The notes under the pieces: generated by a model | The model's input: the letters and a program-made list of their open reading frames with translations, nothing else | Databases searched by the model: none | What the model was told of the DNA's origin: nothing | Part shown: one piece after another, positions 22,407-32,218 of the stretch | Layout of the letters: the number at the start of each line of letters is the position of its first letter | Numbering within the stretch: position 1 is the first letter of the stretch | Made by a program: the position numbers and the translations under genes | Assembly: GCF_030867095.1 (NCBI RefSeq) | Contig: NC_081832.1 | Coordinates: forward strand, 58,575,444-58,639,443 | DNA: 64,000 nucleotides | DNA from: Alligator mississippiensis | Lineage: Eukaryota > Chordata > Crocodylia > Alligatoridae | Direction: 5' to 3'

Positions 22407-22763
22407 GAGCATTTTTACACATGCTCTGGGATGCAGCACCAGGAGCTTTAATTAGGAAATTGCACTAATTAAAAGCACCTGTGCATTACATGTACCAGTG
22501 TTCCCATGCTGAAAAAATGGTGGCAGTTGCTTTGAACTAAGCTCATAGAACATGTTTCATTTTGAGATGCCCCACTGCCATTTTTTCAGCACAGGAATGC
22601 AAGACACTGATATACATGATGTGGAAGGCTGCTGAAGTGCAGCAATTTCCATGCTGCAGCAGACTCAATTAAAGGAGGGCAAGAATCAGATTAATTGAAT
22701 CTGCTCCAATGTGCTGGATTTCCAGCATGTCAGAGCAGGCTTCTCACATGTCTGCAGGAGCCC
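22407..22763. mobile_element. GGGC-type MITE, copy 2
   Basis: Starts gagcatttttacacatgctc and ends acatgtctgcaggagccc. Internal order agrees with the copies at 12104 and 50011. A 3-base aga lies on both sides (22404-22406, 22764-22766). In fact the longer cagagagc occurs on both sides, so a shifted 8-base reading is possible. 357 bp, non-coding. Confidence 0.75.
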
Positions 22764-24111
22764 AGAGAGCTTGGGGCTCCCTGTTACTTAGGGAAAGAAA
22801 CTTAGCTGATAGAGCCCAGGCAACTGAACTCAGGCCAGTTACCCAAGGACAGGCAACAAAGAAACATGGCTGCCTAGGCAGGTAACTCCCTGTTAGAGAA
22901 AAAGGACACACCTGCAGACAGTCATGAGAACTATGCCTAGGGCAAGTTGGCTGCAGGGGAACAGGCAGCTTGGCAAAAGAGGCTGTGACTGCCTATTGCA
23001 GAACTAGCTGCCGGGTAATAGGGCAGAGATGAGTTTGGGTAGCAAAGGGCTACCAGAGCAACAGTCATAAGCTTCCATGATAACCAGCCTTAAGGCCCTA
23101 ATGAGGAATTCCTGCAGGACTGGAGCACCACCTGACCAGAAGGGGTAGGGCTTAAGTGGCCTGTAAATCTAGTGCCTGAGTCAGGGCAGGCAATCTGTCC
23201 AGAAACCTGCAGAGAGAAAAGCTCCTGATCTGGAAGGCTACAGAAGGATGCTTGGCTCACTTCCGAGATGCCCTTGGGACTATGAGTAAGATACTGAGGC
23301 CTTACAAAGCAATACAGCCATAGGTAAGAGGAAGCCTTGCTGCAAAGCAGTGAACTACTGTTGACTAGAATGGGTTAAGTTTATGTTATAGCCAATGCGC
23401 TTGTTCCTTTTTTGCAGTTTACACGGGTGGACCCAGTTTGGGACTGTAGGGGAGCTTTGGAGGTCCCAAGGTGTCAGGGAACACAAAGCTTAAGCCTACC
23501 TGGGCAGGGTGCAATCTGCTTTAGCCCAAGGAGGGCAAGAACCAGGGACAGGGATCCACAGCCCAAGGAGGGCAAGAACCAGGCCCAGGCAGCCCATAGC
23601 CCAAGGAGGGAGAGAACCAGGGCCCAAGAAGGATAAGTCGAGGGCTGGAACCCAGAAGCCAGGTCATGCACAGTTGACTTAAGCTAAGGGAACCAGCAAG
23701 AGTAAAGGGATGGTGTAGGGGCCTGTGGTGGCCTGCTATCTGACTGGGGGCCAAGTGCCTACCAAAGACATTAATTGTAACACCTCCAAGGCATGGACGT
23801 GGCTGTAATGGAGGTTGGAGGCCATGAATAGGCCCTAAAGCTAAAAGTACCCTGAGGGGCATGGGGGAGCCAAGAGGGCCCTCCGAGCATGAAGTAGGTG
23901 GAAAGCAGCAGGGTCTGGGTGGGACCTGCTGGCTGTCAGAAGAACTGAAGGCATGCTCTAGGACCCTTACACAGCTTCCCTTTCTAGCATTCAATAGTTA
24001 CATCAAGGTGTGGCAGGAAAAAAGTGGAGGTTACCCAGGAGCCAGAGCAGAGCAAGGGTTGCATGGCCACTAGGGGGCATCACAGCTGCCCCTGGAGCAC
24101 AACTTGCCACA
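22764..24111 (+). mobile_element. LTR-like insertion in CR1 (relative of 31234-32218)
   Basis: This block sits between two CR1 segments with gtaac (22399-22403) before it and gttaac (24114-24119) after it, a likely decayed target duplication. It ends cttgccaca. Shared landmarks with the solo LTR at 31234-32218 are 'gaccagaaggggtagggctt', 'ttatgttatagcc' and an internal minisatellite. No TG start is visible, and the MITE at 22407-22763 sits at its left edge. No coding content. Probably a decayed solo LTR. Confidence 0.5.
23520..23630 (+). repeat. Minisatellite, about 3 units
   Basis: 'gcccaaggagggcaagaacc' recurs near 23524, 23561 and 23599 in slightly different forms. The opposite-strand frame at 23521-23994 (157 codons) arises from this repeat and is not a gene. 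Confidence 0.7.
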
Positions 24112-24113
24112 AA

Positions 24114-24235
24114 GTTAACTAGAGAAGTTGCAGAATCTTCTTCCTTCTAAGTTTTCAAAAGAGGTTGGATAGACCTTTGGCTGGAGTTGCTTTGTCAGGG
24201 ATGATCGTGCCTTGGGCAGGCGGTTTGGATTAGAT
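24114..24235 (+). mobile_element. CR1 LINE, second segment of the split copy
   Basis: Continues the CR1 from 22403: gagaagttgcagaatcttct, 'ttcaaaagaggttggataga' and 'ggatgatcgtgccttgggc', the last coding and 3' untranslated part. It stops at gattagat, which is the left target duplication of the hAT. Confidence 0.85.
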
Positions 24236-24434
24236 TAGCATTTCTCAACCCATAGGTCATGACCCAAAAGTGGGTCACAAAAAGATTTTATGGGAAACAC
24301 TGCAAGGCTGCATGGAACCAGCACATGGTGGCGGGGGGTATGGTGAGCACATAGGAGGACAACATAAAGCAGCAGAGGGGAGGGGGGCTGGATGCAGCAG
24401 CTGAAGGGGAAATGGGGGAGAAAGAGATACTCTG

Positions 24435-25320
24435 TGTGCCCGCCTCTGCTCCAGAAGGTGCTCTCGGGCAGCTCTTGCGTGGGTGGCGAACCGGGCCTGC
24501 CCTGCTCTCGCTGGGGAATCCCCGGAACTCGCTGACCGCGGTCACGGCTGGGCCCGCAGCAGGGGGGTCCCCCTCACTGCGGCCTCCAGCGCTGAAGCGC
24601 CCCTGGGCGGGCTCACACGGGGCTCCGACCTCCCCTACACCCCGGCCAACGCCACCTTTGGTCGTGGACATTCGGTTCCTTGTCCCCGAACAAGGACTGG
24701 GCGTCAAGGGGCCTCCCTGCCCCTTGCGGCCCTATTCCCCGACGCCCCGCCGGCGTCTCTGCCTGGTCTTCCCTGGTTCCCTCACCAGGATGCCCACCGG
24801 CTCCAGTTTGGTTCCCTCACAGGAGTTCCCGCCGGCTCCCGCTCCGGGCTCCTCCCCGAAGCCTCTGCCCGCTCGTCCCTGGTTACCTCACCGGTGGTTC
24901 CAGCTGGCCCTCTCTCTGGGCTCCTCCTCGGAGCTTCTGCCGGCCCCCTCGTCAATTTCGCCACTCTTCCACGGTGGCGCGGCTCTCCCAGCCTCCGTCG
25001 CTCCCGGCACGGCTGCAGCCTGTTCGGCCCATGGCAAAGGCCCCTTGCAGGGGCCTGGTTCCACTCCCGGGCTTCCTCCCGGGTTCCACGTCCTCCCACC
25101 GCGCGCTCCCTCTGTCTTCGGGGCCGCGTTTTATTTCCCCTGAGTGGCACCTCTCTCTGACGTTGCTCCGCCCCAGCCGTATGAAAGCACGGCTAACGAG
25201 CCGCGCGGGCGGTTCCCCAGCCTGCATGCCGCTGCTGCTCCCCCCTCCTGTGGGGCATAAGTGAGTGTTTCCCCTGGCCCTGGGCCGGGGGCTCCCTCTA
25301 GTCCCGTTGTCCCTGGGACA
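24435..25320 (-). repeat. LTR (3' LTR of the Gmr1-like element)
   Basis: 886 bp. On the plus strand it starts tgtgcccgcctctgctcc and ends gttgtccctgggaca. It matches 29529-30449 throughout. GC-rich, so it produces long open frames on the plus strand that are not genes. Confidence 0.9.
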
Positions 25321-25334
25321 TAACCCCCCCTTAA
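25321..25334 (-). other. Polypurine tract
   Basis: On the minus strand 'aaggggggggtta'-like purine run (plus: taacccccccttaa) directly precedes the 3' LTR, where plus-strand DNA synthesis is primed in this family. Confidence 0.75.
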
Positions 25335-25399
25335 GATGCCTTGGGGCGCTGCTTTGTTTCCCCTGTGTGTCGTACCTGTAGGGTCGGTCCACCCTTTCC

Positions 25400-25961
25400 C
25401 CGGGTCCTTTTGGTCCCCGGCCTGGTCTTCATTTCCACACCTAGACAAGAAGTCCGCCACGGTGTTGGTTTTCCCAGGTCGGTATGTGACGCAGAACTTA
25501 TATGGTTGGAGCGCTAATGCCCACCGGGTGATCCGAACATTATCGGACTTGGCCATACTTAGAAACTTCAGTGGGGCGTGGTCCATCACTAGTGTAAATT
25601 CTCTGCCTATCAGGTAGTACCTGAAGTAATCCACCGCCCACCAAATTGCCAGGCATTCACGCTCAATAGTGGCGTACCTTTTTTCTGCCGGTAGTAGCTT
25701 GCGGCTCGCATATGCCACAGGTCTTTTGCCCCCCCCCCCTTCTTCTTGGGTGAGGACTGCACCCACCACCATCTCCGAGGCGTCTGTCTGCAAGATAAAG
25801 GGTTTTTGGAAGTCAGGGGTATGAATTATGACGTCTTTGCATAATGCCCTCTTCAACTTTTCAAAACTTTGTATCATCTCCTCCGACCACCTGACTACTC
25901 CCGTTTTCCGCCCTTTGAGATCCCCTGACAGGGGTGCTGCTAATTCTGTGAAATGGGGCAC
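25400..25961 (-). pseudogene. RNase H region of the Gmr1-like pol
   Basis: Shows the typical gypsy RNase H start 'KPFILQTDASEMVVGAVL', then 'YATIERECLAIWWAVDYFR' and 'REFTLVMDHAPLKFLSM', and the closing 'PGKTNTVADFLSR'. In life it removes the RNA strand after copying. It follows the RT directly and ends close to the 3' LTR, so it is the last pol domain. Fossil. Confidence 0.85.
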
Positions 25962-25968
25962 AAATCGT

Positions 25969-26721
25969 CTATAATAGTTGGTTAGTCCCAGGAAGGACCG
26001 TAACTGGCGACAATCTTGCGGGGCCGTAAAGTATCAGATAATTTCTACTTTGTCGGCCAAAGGTTAAATTGTGCCCCTGCCAACCAAGAATCCCAAATAT
26101 TTTTTCTTTCTGCGCAAAAGCGCAATTTCGAGGATTTGCGGTTAGGCCGACGCGTCTCAACTCTGCGAGGACGGCCCAAAGGGCTCCCAGGTGTTGTTCC
26201 CAAGTCCGGGTGTATATGATGATGTCATCTATATACGCGGCTGCATATTCGGTGTGGGGCGCCAGGATCTGATCCATCAAACGTTGGAATGTTGCGGCGG
26301 CGCCGTGCAATCCAAAAGGCATCCTAACAAATTCGTACAGCCCCCATGGGGTGCCGAATGCCGTCTTCTGCCAGTCTCTCTTGGGTACCGGAATCTGCCA
26401 ATATCCCTTGGCCATGTCAAGGTTCGATATATACCGCGCATCTCCTATCCTTTCTACCAGCTCTGCCACGTGGGGCATGGGGAACGCATCAAAGACTGCC
26501 ATGGCATTCAAGCGCCGGTAGTCCACGCACAGTCTTAATGATCCGTCCGGCTTACGCACAGGTACCAATGGGCTTCTCCAGGGACTTCTGGAAGGCCGGA
26601 TAACTCCTAGTTGCAACATGGACTCAACTTCTTTGCGGACCGTTTCCCGGAGATGGTGGGGAATGGGCCGCCATCTCTCCCTCACTATTGCCCCAGGGGG
26701 TGTTTTGATGGTGTGGCACAT
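25969..26721 (-). pseudogene. Reverse transcriptase of the Gmr1-like pol
   Basis: Carries the gypsy RT landmarks in order: 'GVIRPSRSPWRSPLVPVRK', 'DGSLRLCVDYRRLNA', 'FPMPHVAELVERIGDARY', 'SNLDMAKGYWQIP', 'KTAFGTPWGLYEFVRMPFGL' and the active site 'YIDDIIIYT'. It lies downstream of the integrase in the reading direction, the unusual order discussed under findings. Confidence 0.9.
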
Positions 26722-26949
26722 ATTCCGAACTCAGCCGGGCTCTTCACGAAAGACCCCTCTGAATTCATCTATCAGGGTTCGGGCCTCTCGCTGTTGTGCC
26801 AGAGTTAGTTCCTCCCCCAGCCTGACTGGGGTATTTTCTGAAGAGGGCTCCATCCCTCTCTCTGGCCCTTGGGGTCCTAGTTCTTCATCCTCAGCCTCGG
26901 AAAAGGCTGCCCATCCCTCGGGATCCCGCCATTCCCGCAAGAGGTTCAC

Positions 26950-28110
26950 GTGATAAATCTGCTTCTCCTGGAGGTGCCTGGGTCTGTGAACCTCATAATC
27001 TACGGGCCCCACCCGGCGGAGGATCTCAAATGGCCCTTGCCACTGCGTTAGGAGCTTACTGGTGGACGTGGGGAGCAATACCAGGACCCTCTGCCCCGGT
27101 TTGAATTCTCGCTCCTTGGCCCGGCGATCGTACTGGCCTTTTTGGCGGGCTTGGGCTTCCCTGAGGTTCTCGTGGGCTAGATCTCAGGCCAATCTGATAC
27201 TCTGTTGGAACGTCTGCTGATATGTCTTCGCCTCCTGGAAGCGTCCTTCTCCTCGCTCCCATTCTTCTCTTAGGACCTGTAATAGGCTCCGCGGGTGATG
27301 CCTCAATACCAGCTCGAATGGTGAGAACTTTGTGGATTCTTGGGGGGTGTCCCTGAGAGTGAATAGTATTAGGGGGAGGAGGAGGTTCCATTTTCGGGGA
27401 TCCCCCTGTATGCACCGGCGCAATGCCCGTTTTATGGTTCTGTTAAGGCGTTCTACCAGCCCGTTGGTCTGGGGATGGTAGTCCAAGGTGCGGAGCTGCT
27501 TTATCTGAAGGGTCCAGCATACCGATCTTAAAACCCCAGACATGAAATTTTTCCCTTGGTCTGTCAAGATTTCTTGTGGGATCCCCACTCGGGCTATCCA
27601 ATTTATTAGTTCCTCCGTGATACGCGATGCCGTTACCGTTCGCAGGGGGGTTGCCTCCGGGTATCAAATGGCATAGTCCACGATAACTAGAATATATCGG
27701 TGACCCGAGTTACTGCAGGGCACAGGGCCTACGACGTCTAATGCAATCCTCGCGAACGGGGTGGTAATGACAGGCATGGATTGGAGGGGGGCCCGAGGAG
27801 GGCGTTCGGTTCTCGTCTTTTGACAAATGGGGCAGGCCGCACACTGGCGGGCTACTTCCTCCCTCATCCTGGGCCAAAAAAACCATCTGTTCACCTTCAC
27901 GAGGGTTTTGTCTCGGCCCAGATGCCCCCCTGCAGGGCTCGCTTGCGCCAACTGCCAAATAGCCTGGCGGAATTGGGCGGGCACCACTAGCTGCGGGCCC
28001 TCGATCTCCTCCCTCTGTCCCCCTGTAGGCGGTACAGGAGTCGATCCCTTACCTCAAAGTGGGCTCGTCCTTCCGGTGTCGATGTAGAGGCCCTCTGGGT
28101 ACCTTGGGCC
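26950..28110 (-). pseudogene. Integrase of the Gmr1-like pol
   Basis: In minus-strand order: an HHCC zinc part with 'GGHLGRDKTLVKV' and 'CAACPICQ', the core starting 'IALDVVGPVP', later 'EILTDQGKNF' and 'YHPQTNGLVERLNRTIK' with the catalytic acids, and a C-terminal 'WQGPFEILRRVGPVDYEV' and 'KQIYHVNLLREW' tail like the GPY/F module. It inserts the DNA copy into the genome. Its place between protease and RT is the diagnostic trait. Fossil. Confidence 0.85.
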
Positions 28111-28397
28111 TGTTCTCGAAGCGTCCCAATCTCCGGATCCTTCTCCTGGGCGTCACGGAACAGGAGACTACTCGTGAGGTTGTCGAGGTCCAACATATTC
28201 GCCTCATTGGTTGGCCCCTCGCCTTCTTCCAGCTCGCCCAACCAGCCTTCTCGGCTCTGGATCCTTTTTTGGGCCCCTTCTGCGTCCCTTACCCTGTCTA
28301 GGACGTCGTATATCGGTGCCCAGTCACGGTCCAGGAGCATTTCACAGGCTAACCGGGGCACCGCGCCCACCAGGCGTTCTCCTTGATGCTCCATTAC

Positions 28398-28640
28398 CTA
28401 TAGGCGGACCCATTGGTGCTCAGTCCGCTTCACATCCCCATGGAGGCTGGAAATTCTCACGGGGGAAGCTGCCCCCCGACCGTACGGTGGTATCAAATCT
28501 TCCCTGACGAGGGATTGAGCACATCCCGAATCCAAAATAGCTTGCACAGGGCGGCCTTCCACCCACGCTGTGACAACCGGGCGCTTCCACGCCACATTCC
28601 CTCCGCCAACCGCATAACTGCAGTCCATAGGCTCGCCGAA
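28398..28640 (-). pseudogene. Aspartic protease of the Gmr1-like element
   Basis: Contains 'VEGRPVQAILDSGCAQSLV', with the D-S-G active-site triad of retroviral-type aspartic proteases. Located between the CCHC knuckle of gag and the integrase. Fossil. Confidence 0.75.
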
Positions 28641-28649
28641 GCCTTGACC

Positions 28650-29520
28650 TCACCACCGCTCCACTGGGGCCTTTGTTCGGTTGTCCAGGGCCCACCGTTC
28701 CATGGCCTGCCGCGGGCATTCTCTGGAAAAATGGCCCTTCTGCCCGCACCGGAAACATACTGTATCCCTGGGAGTCCCTCGGTTGGGCAGACGCCTGCGC
28801 TCCGGTTCTCGTGAGGCTGCCACCGAGGGCCCCTGGCTCCTTCTCTCCCTAGGGTAGTACACCTCTGAGGCAGAGAAAGCTTCGGCCAACCTCAGAGCTT
28901 CCTCACTATTCTGTGGGGTATGCTGCCGGACCCATCATTGCGTCCGCTCCTCTAAGTCGTTCTAGAACTGCTCCAGGATGATCTGGTCGGCTAGTGCCTC
29001 TCGGTCATGCCCCGCTGGGCTCACCCACTTATCCAGCAAGTCGCGCAACTGTTGTAACAACACTCCCGGCTGTCTTATCTCGTGGCCCTTCTTAGCTCGG
29101 AATCGGCGCCGGTAGTGCTCGGGGTTGATCTCTAAACGATATAAGATGGCTTCCTTTACGGACTTGTAGTCCAGGGCATCCTCCCTCGACAGGGCCTGGT
29201 ACGCGGCTTGGGCCTTGCCCACTACTAAGGCCCCACCTGGCTGGCCCAGTATCTCTTATCCAACCCCGCCACGAGGGCATGCCGTTCAAAGGCCTCAATA
29301 TACGCCTCCTGGTCATCCTCTTTAGTCATCTTAGGCATCTTAAAGGATGCCAGGCTGTGCTGGTGCCATTCTTGTTGCTGGTCCAACATCAGTTGCTGGG
29401 AGCCCAGAATCTGGGTCAGCAGTTGCAAGTTCTGCCCGATAATATCAACGGGGCCCATAGCCGGGGCCTGCACGTCGGCATAAGTCACCAGATCGGGGTT
29501 CTCCATGATCCCACCACTGC
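28650..29520 (-). pseudogene. Gag with SCAN-like segment and CCHC knuckle
   Basis: From the start: 'MENPDLVTYADVQ', a glutamine-rich helix 'MLDQQQEWHQHSLASFKMPK' and 'EAYIEAFERHAL'. Then comes a SCAN-like stretch 'LLQQLRDLLDKWVSP' ... 'ADQIILEQF', and near the end the zinc knuckle CFRCGQKGHFSRECP. The gag forms the particle that packages element RNA. The match to the L-x2-L-x2-W...LEQF pattern of SCAN domains fits the published idea that SCAN derives from gag of such gypsy elements. Fossil. Confidence 0.8.
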
Positions 29521-29525
29521 CACCA
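29508..29525 (-). other. Putative primer-binding site
   Basis: Three bases inside the 5' LTR the minus strand reads TGGTGGCAGTGGTGGGAT. It begins TGG as expected and agrees at about 12 of 16 positions with the complement of initiator tRNA-Met. The primer identity is an inference. Confidence 0.5.
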
Positions 29526-29528
29526 CGT

Positions 29529-30449
29529 TGTGCCCGCCTCTGCTCCAGAAGGTGCTCTCGGGCAGCTCTTGCGCAGGTGGCGAACCGGGCCTGCTCCGCT
29601 CTCTCTGGGGAATCCCTGGAACTCGCCGACCGCGGTCACGGCTGGGCCCGCAGCAGGGGGGTCCCCCTCACTGCGGCCTCCAGCATCGAAGCGCCCCTGG
29701 GCAGGCTCACACGGGGCTCTGGCCTCCCCTACACCCCGGCCAACGCCACCTTTGGTCGTGGACATTCGGTTCCTTGTCCCCGAACGAGGACTGGGCATCG
29801 AGAGGCCTCCCCGCCCCTTGCAGCGCTCTTCCCCGATGCCCCGCCAGCGTCTCTGCCTGGTCTTCCCTGGTTCCCTCACCGGGATTCCCACCGGCTCCAC
29901 TCCGGTTCCCTCACCAGAGTTCCCGCCGGCTCCAGTCCAGTTCCCTCACCAGAGTTCCCGCCGGCTCCCGCTCCGAGCTCCTCCCCGGAGCCTCTGCCCG
30001 CTTGTCCCCGGTTACCTCACCAGTGGTTCCAGCTGGCCCTCTCTCTGGGCTCCTCCTCAGAGCTTCTGCCGGCCCCCTCGTCAATTTCGCCGCTCTTCCA
30101 CGGCGGCGCGGCTCTCCCAGCCTCCGTCGCTCCCAGCGCGCCTGCAGCCTGTTCGGCCCACGGCAAAGGCCCCTTGCAGGGGCCTGGTTCCACTCCCGGG
30201 CTTCCTCCTGAGTTCCACGTCCTCCCGCCACGCGCTCCCTCTGTCTTTGGGGCCGCGTTTTATTTCCCCTGAGCGGCACCTCTCTCTGACATCACTCCGC
30301 CCCAGCTGTATGAAAGCGTGGCTAATGACCCGTGCGGGCGGTTCCCCGGCCTGCACGCCGCCGCTGCTCCCCCCTCCTGCGGGGCATAAGTGAGTGTTTC
30401 CCCTGGCCCTGGGCCAGGGGCTCCCTCTAGTCCCGTTGCCCCTGAGACA
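29529..30449 (-). repeat. LTR (5' LTR of the Gmr1-like element)
   Basis: 921 bp, starting tgtgcccgcctctgctcc and ending gttgcccctgagaca on the plus strand. It carries one more 35-bp unit ('gttccctcaccagagttccc') than the other LTR, at about 29900-29960, which accounts for the length difference. Confidence 0.9.
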
Positions 30450-30536
30450 CTGGTTTGGGGACTGGGAGGGTGTGGGTCATGGCAAGCTGATAGTTATACT
30501 AATGGGTCCTAGTGTGAAAAAGGTTGAGAACCACTG

Positions 30537-30600
30537 GACTAGGTGACCTTGTGAGGTCCCTTACAGACCTACTTCCCCGTGATCCTTATATTAAAATAAG
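30537..30600 (+). mobile_element. CR1 LINE, last segment of the split copy
   Basis: gactaggtgaccttgtgagg and 'tcccttacagacctacttc' give the CR1 3' end. This closes the split element and includes the right target duplication of the hAT. Confidence 0.8.
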
Positions 30601-31228
30601 AAGCCGGACTTTACATTTAAACTTTATCATTTTGGGTTGGTTTTCTTCCTGTAGTCTGCAAAGCAGAGCACTGCAGACTCCTAAAGGCTTGTTAAAAGTA
30701 CTCAGAGGAAACCTGTAAAATAGGGTGGTTAAATTTACCTGATGGTTTTTTTTAAGTACAGTAGGTCTGCCTGTAGGAGTTTTTTAAATTGGTATAAGAT
30801 ATGCAATGGTGGGACCTGAAGGCACAAGTTATACCAACTTAGGTTCTCTAAACTGAATTACTCTCCTCTAAATTCTGTCCTTTACCTTTTTCATCATTCA
30901 GACAGCAATGATAGCTCAGTATATTCACCTTTTCAAATTGTTTTATATCATTTCATTGGTCACAGCTTTAAAAAGAATACTGTAAAATAACCTTTAGGAA
31001 ATTCTTCAAGAACTAATGAAGATTTTCAGAAAAATGAGAAGATTTTTCATCCAAATCATCCATTCCCTTTTTCTTGTTTGTTAGCCACCTCCAGAGCTGG
31101 TCCAGATGTGTAAGTTTGAATAGGTAAGTGTTTTCTTCTTTAATAATTACTCATCACACATTTTTGAGACTTACCTAAATGCCCAGACATGCTAGCTTTA
31201 TGGGGCTAGAAGAAATGAAACAATGTAA
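30601..31228. other. Unique AT-rich DNA
   Basis: No gene or repeat recognised. Just before the solo LTR lies its target gctac (31229-31233). Confidence 0.5.
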
Positions 31229-31233
31229 GCTAC

Positions 31234-32218
31234 TGTCGCAGGGCACTAGGGTGTCCTGCTCCTTTTAAGGGCTGGAACTGCTAGGGAGAGAGCTCTAGCA
31301 GTCAGTTGGGAGCCCCAGCTGCTGGTTACCAGGGCAGCCAGAATGAGTTAGTTGGCCCACACCTGCTAGTGGTCAGCTGACCAGAAGGGGCAGGGCCTGG
31401 CTCATATATAAACCCCCAGGGCTGAGGCCAGGAAGGCAGTTCCCTGCTAGCAGCCAGAGGGGAAGGAACCTCCAGGGCTCAGTGCCCTGTAATGCTGCAA
31501 CTGCCTGGTATGCTGCACCTAGGGCTAAGGGGGCTCCATGAGCTCCACAGGTACCTTTGCCTATTAGACACTTAGTACAAGGGATGAAATCTGATCCTTT
31601 TAAAGGGTCAGAGCACACCCTGACCTTTTGTATTATGTTATAGCCCAGGGGCTTGTGTTTTGTTTGCTGTTGTATAAGACTGGTGGTTTGTGTGAAGCTA
31701 TTTGGGGAAGGAGGAGGCCTCACTGGGGGCCCACTCCAGCGTGGGGACCCCGGCACCAGTGAGGGCACAGCATTTGGGGCTGTGGAGAGCCCAGGTGCCA
31801 GTGGGGGCATGGAGACAAGGGCTGTGGAGAGCCCAGGTGCCAGTGGGGGCATGGAGACAAGGGCTGTGGAGAGCCTAGAGAGGACAAGGGGGCCAATTCA
31901 TACCAAGGCCCAGACTGAACAATGTCAATGCCATCTGCAAGGCTTGGGGTGTGGTAAAGGAGCGGTTGGAGCCATACATATAGCCCATAAGGCTGGGGTG
32001 TCCTGTGACATCTATTTTGAAATGGGACCCACAAGGGGTCCGGGAACCTATGGGGTTCAGAGAGCCCATCAAACCATGTCCAAGAGGGCAGCCTCCCTAT
32101 ACTATAAATCCATCAAGACATGGCGGGCAAGAACTGAGGGTGTGCAGTGGGCCAAACTGGCATGGTTGAGGGGCCTTAGGGGTAATGCAGCCATCCTTAG
32201 GGACCCTGTCCCGTGACA
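31234..32218 (+). mobile_element. Solo LTR with perfect 5-bp target duplication
   Basis: Begins tgtcgcagggcactag and ends ggaccctgtcccgtgaca, TG...CA, with gctac repeated exactly outside both ends (31229-31233, 32219-32223). A TATA box atatataa lies at 31405-31412. A 41-bp unit 'ggagagcccaggtgccagtg...' is present twice at about 31783-31865, and a partial third follows. The plus-strand 187-codon frame (31653-32216) comes from these repeats and has no protein-like features. A 5-bp duplication suits Ty3/gypsy. It is related in its ends to the LTR at 60046-60966. Confidence 0.8.

Larger units (their letters stand above)
24435..30449 (-). mobile_element. Ty3/gypsy LTR retrotransposon, Gmr1-like (integrase before RT)
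   Basis: A full-structure element of 6.0 kb on the minus strand. Two long terminal repeats enclose, in minus-strand order, gag with a SCAN-like part and a CCHC knuckle, protease, integrase, reverse transcriptase and RNase H. Most Ty3/gypsy elements carry integrase last; having it before RT, as in Ty1/copia, is the mark of the Gmr1 group. All domains can be found, but the coding region is broken in roughly eight to ten places, so it is a fossil. The LTRs differ by about 6% over their first 350 aligned bases (my count), implying an insertion some tens of millions of years old if crocodilian neutral rates are slow. It lies inside a hAT that lies inside a CR1. Confidence 0.85.
24236..30536. mobile_element. 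hAT transposon remnant hosting an LTR retrotransposon
   Basis: Left end tagcatttctcaaccc and right end (reverse complement cagtggttctcaacct) form the inverted repeat typical of hAT elements of the Tip100/Zaphod type. The flanks gattagat (24228-24235) and gactaggt (30537-30544) match at 6 of 8, and the CR1 consensus there would be gactagat, so this is a true 8-bp duplication. Only 199 bp on the left and 87 bp on the right belong to it; the rest is the LTR element. It is a MITE-size, non-autonomous copy. Confidence 0.8.

Noticed and set aside
23521-23994. Minus-strand 157-codon frame
   Set aside because: Low complexity from a minisatellite in the LTR-like block.
24412-25264. Three overlapping plus-strand frames of 194-243 codons, repeated at 29279-30393
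   Set aside because: They lie in the GC-rich LTRs antisense to the element, are proline/serine-rich in all frames, and appear in both LTRs, so they are composition shadows.
31653-32216. Plus-strand 187-codon frame with repeated 'VESPGASGGMETRA'
   Set aside because: The repeat peptide comes from a 41-bp tandem unit inside a solo LTR, with no known domain.
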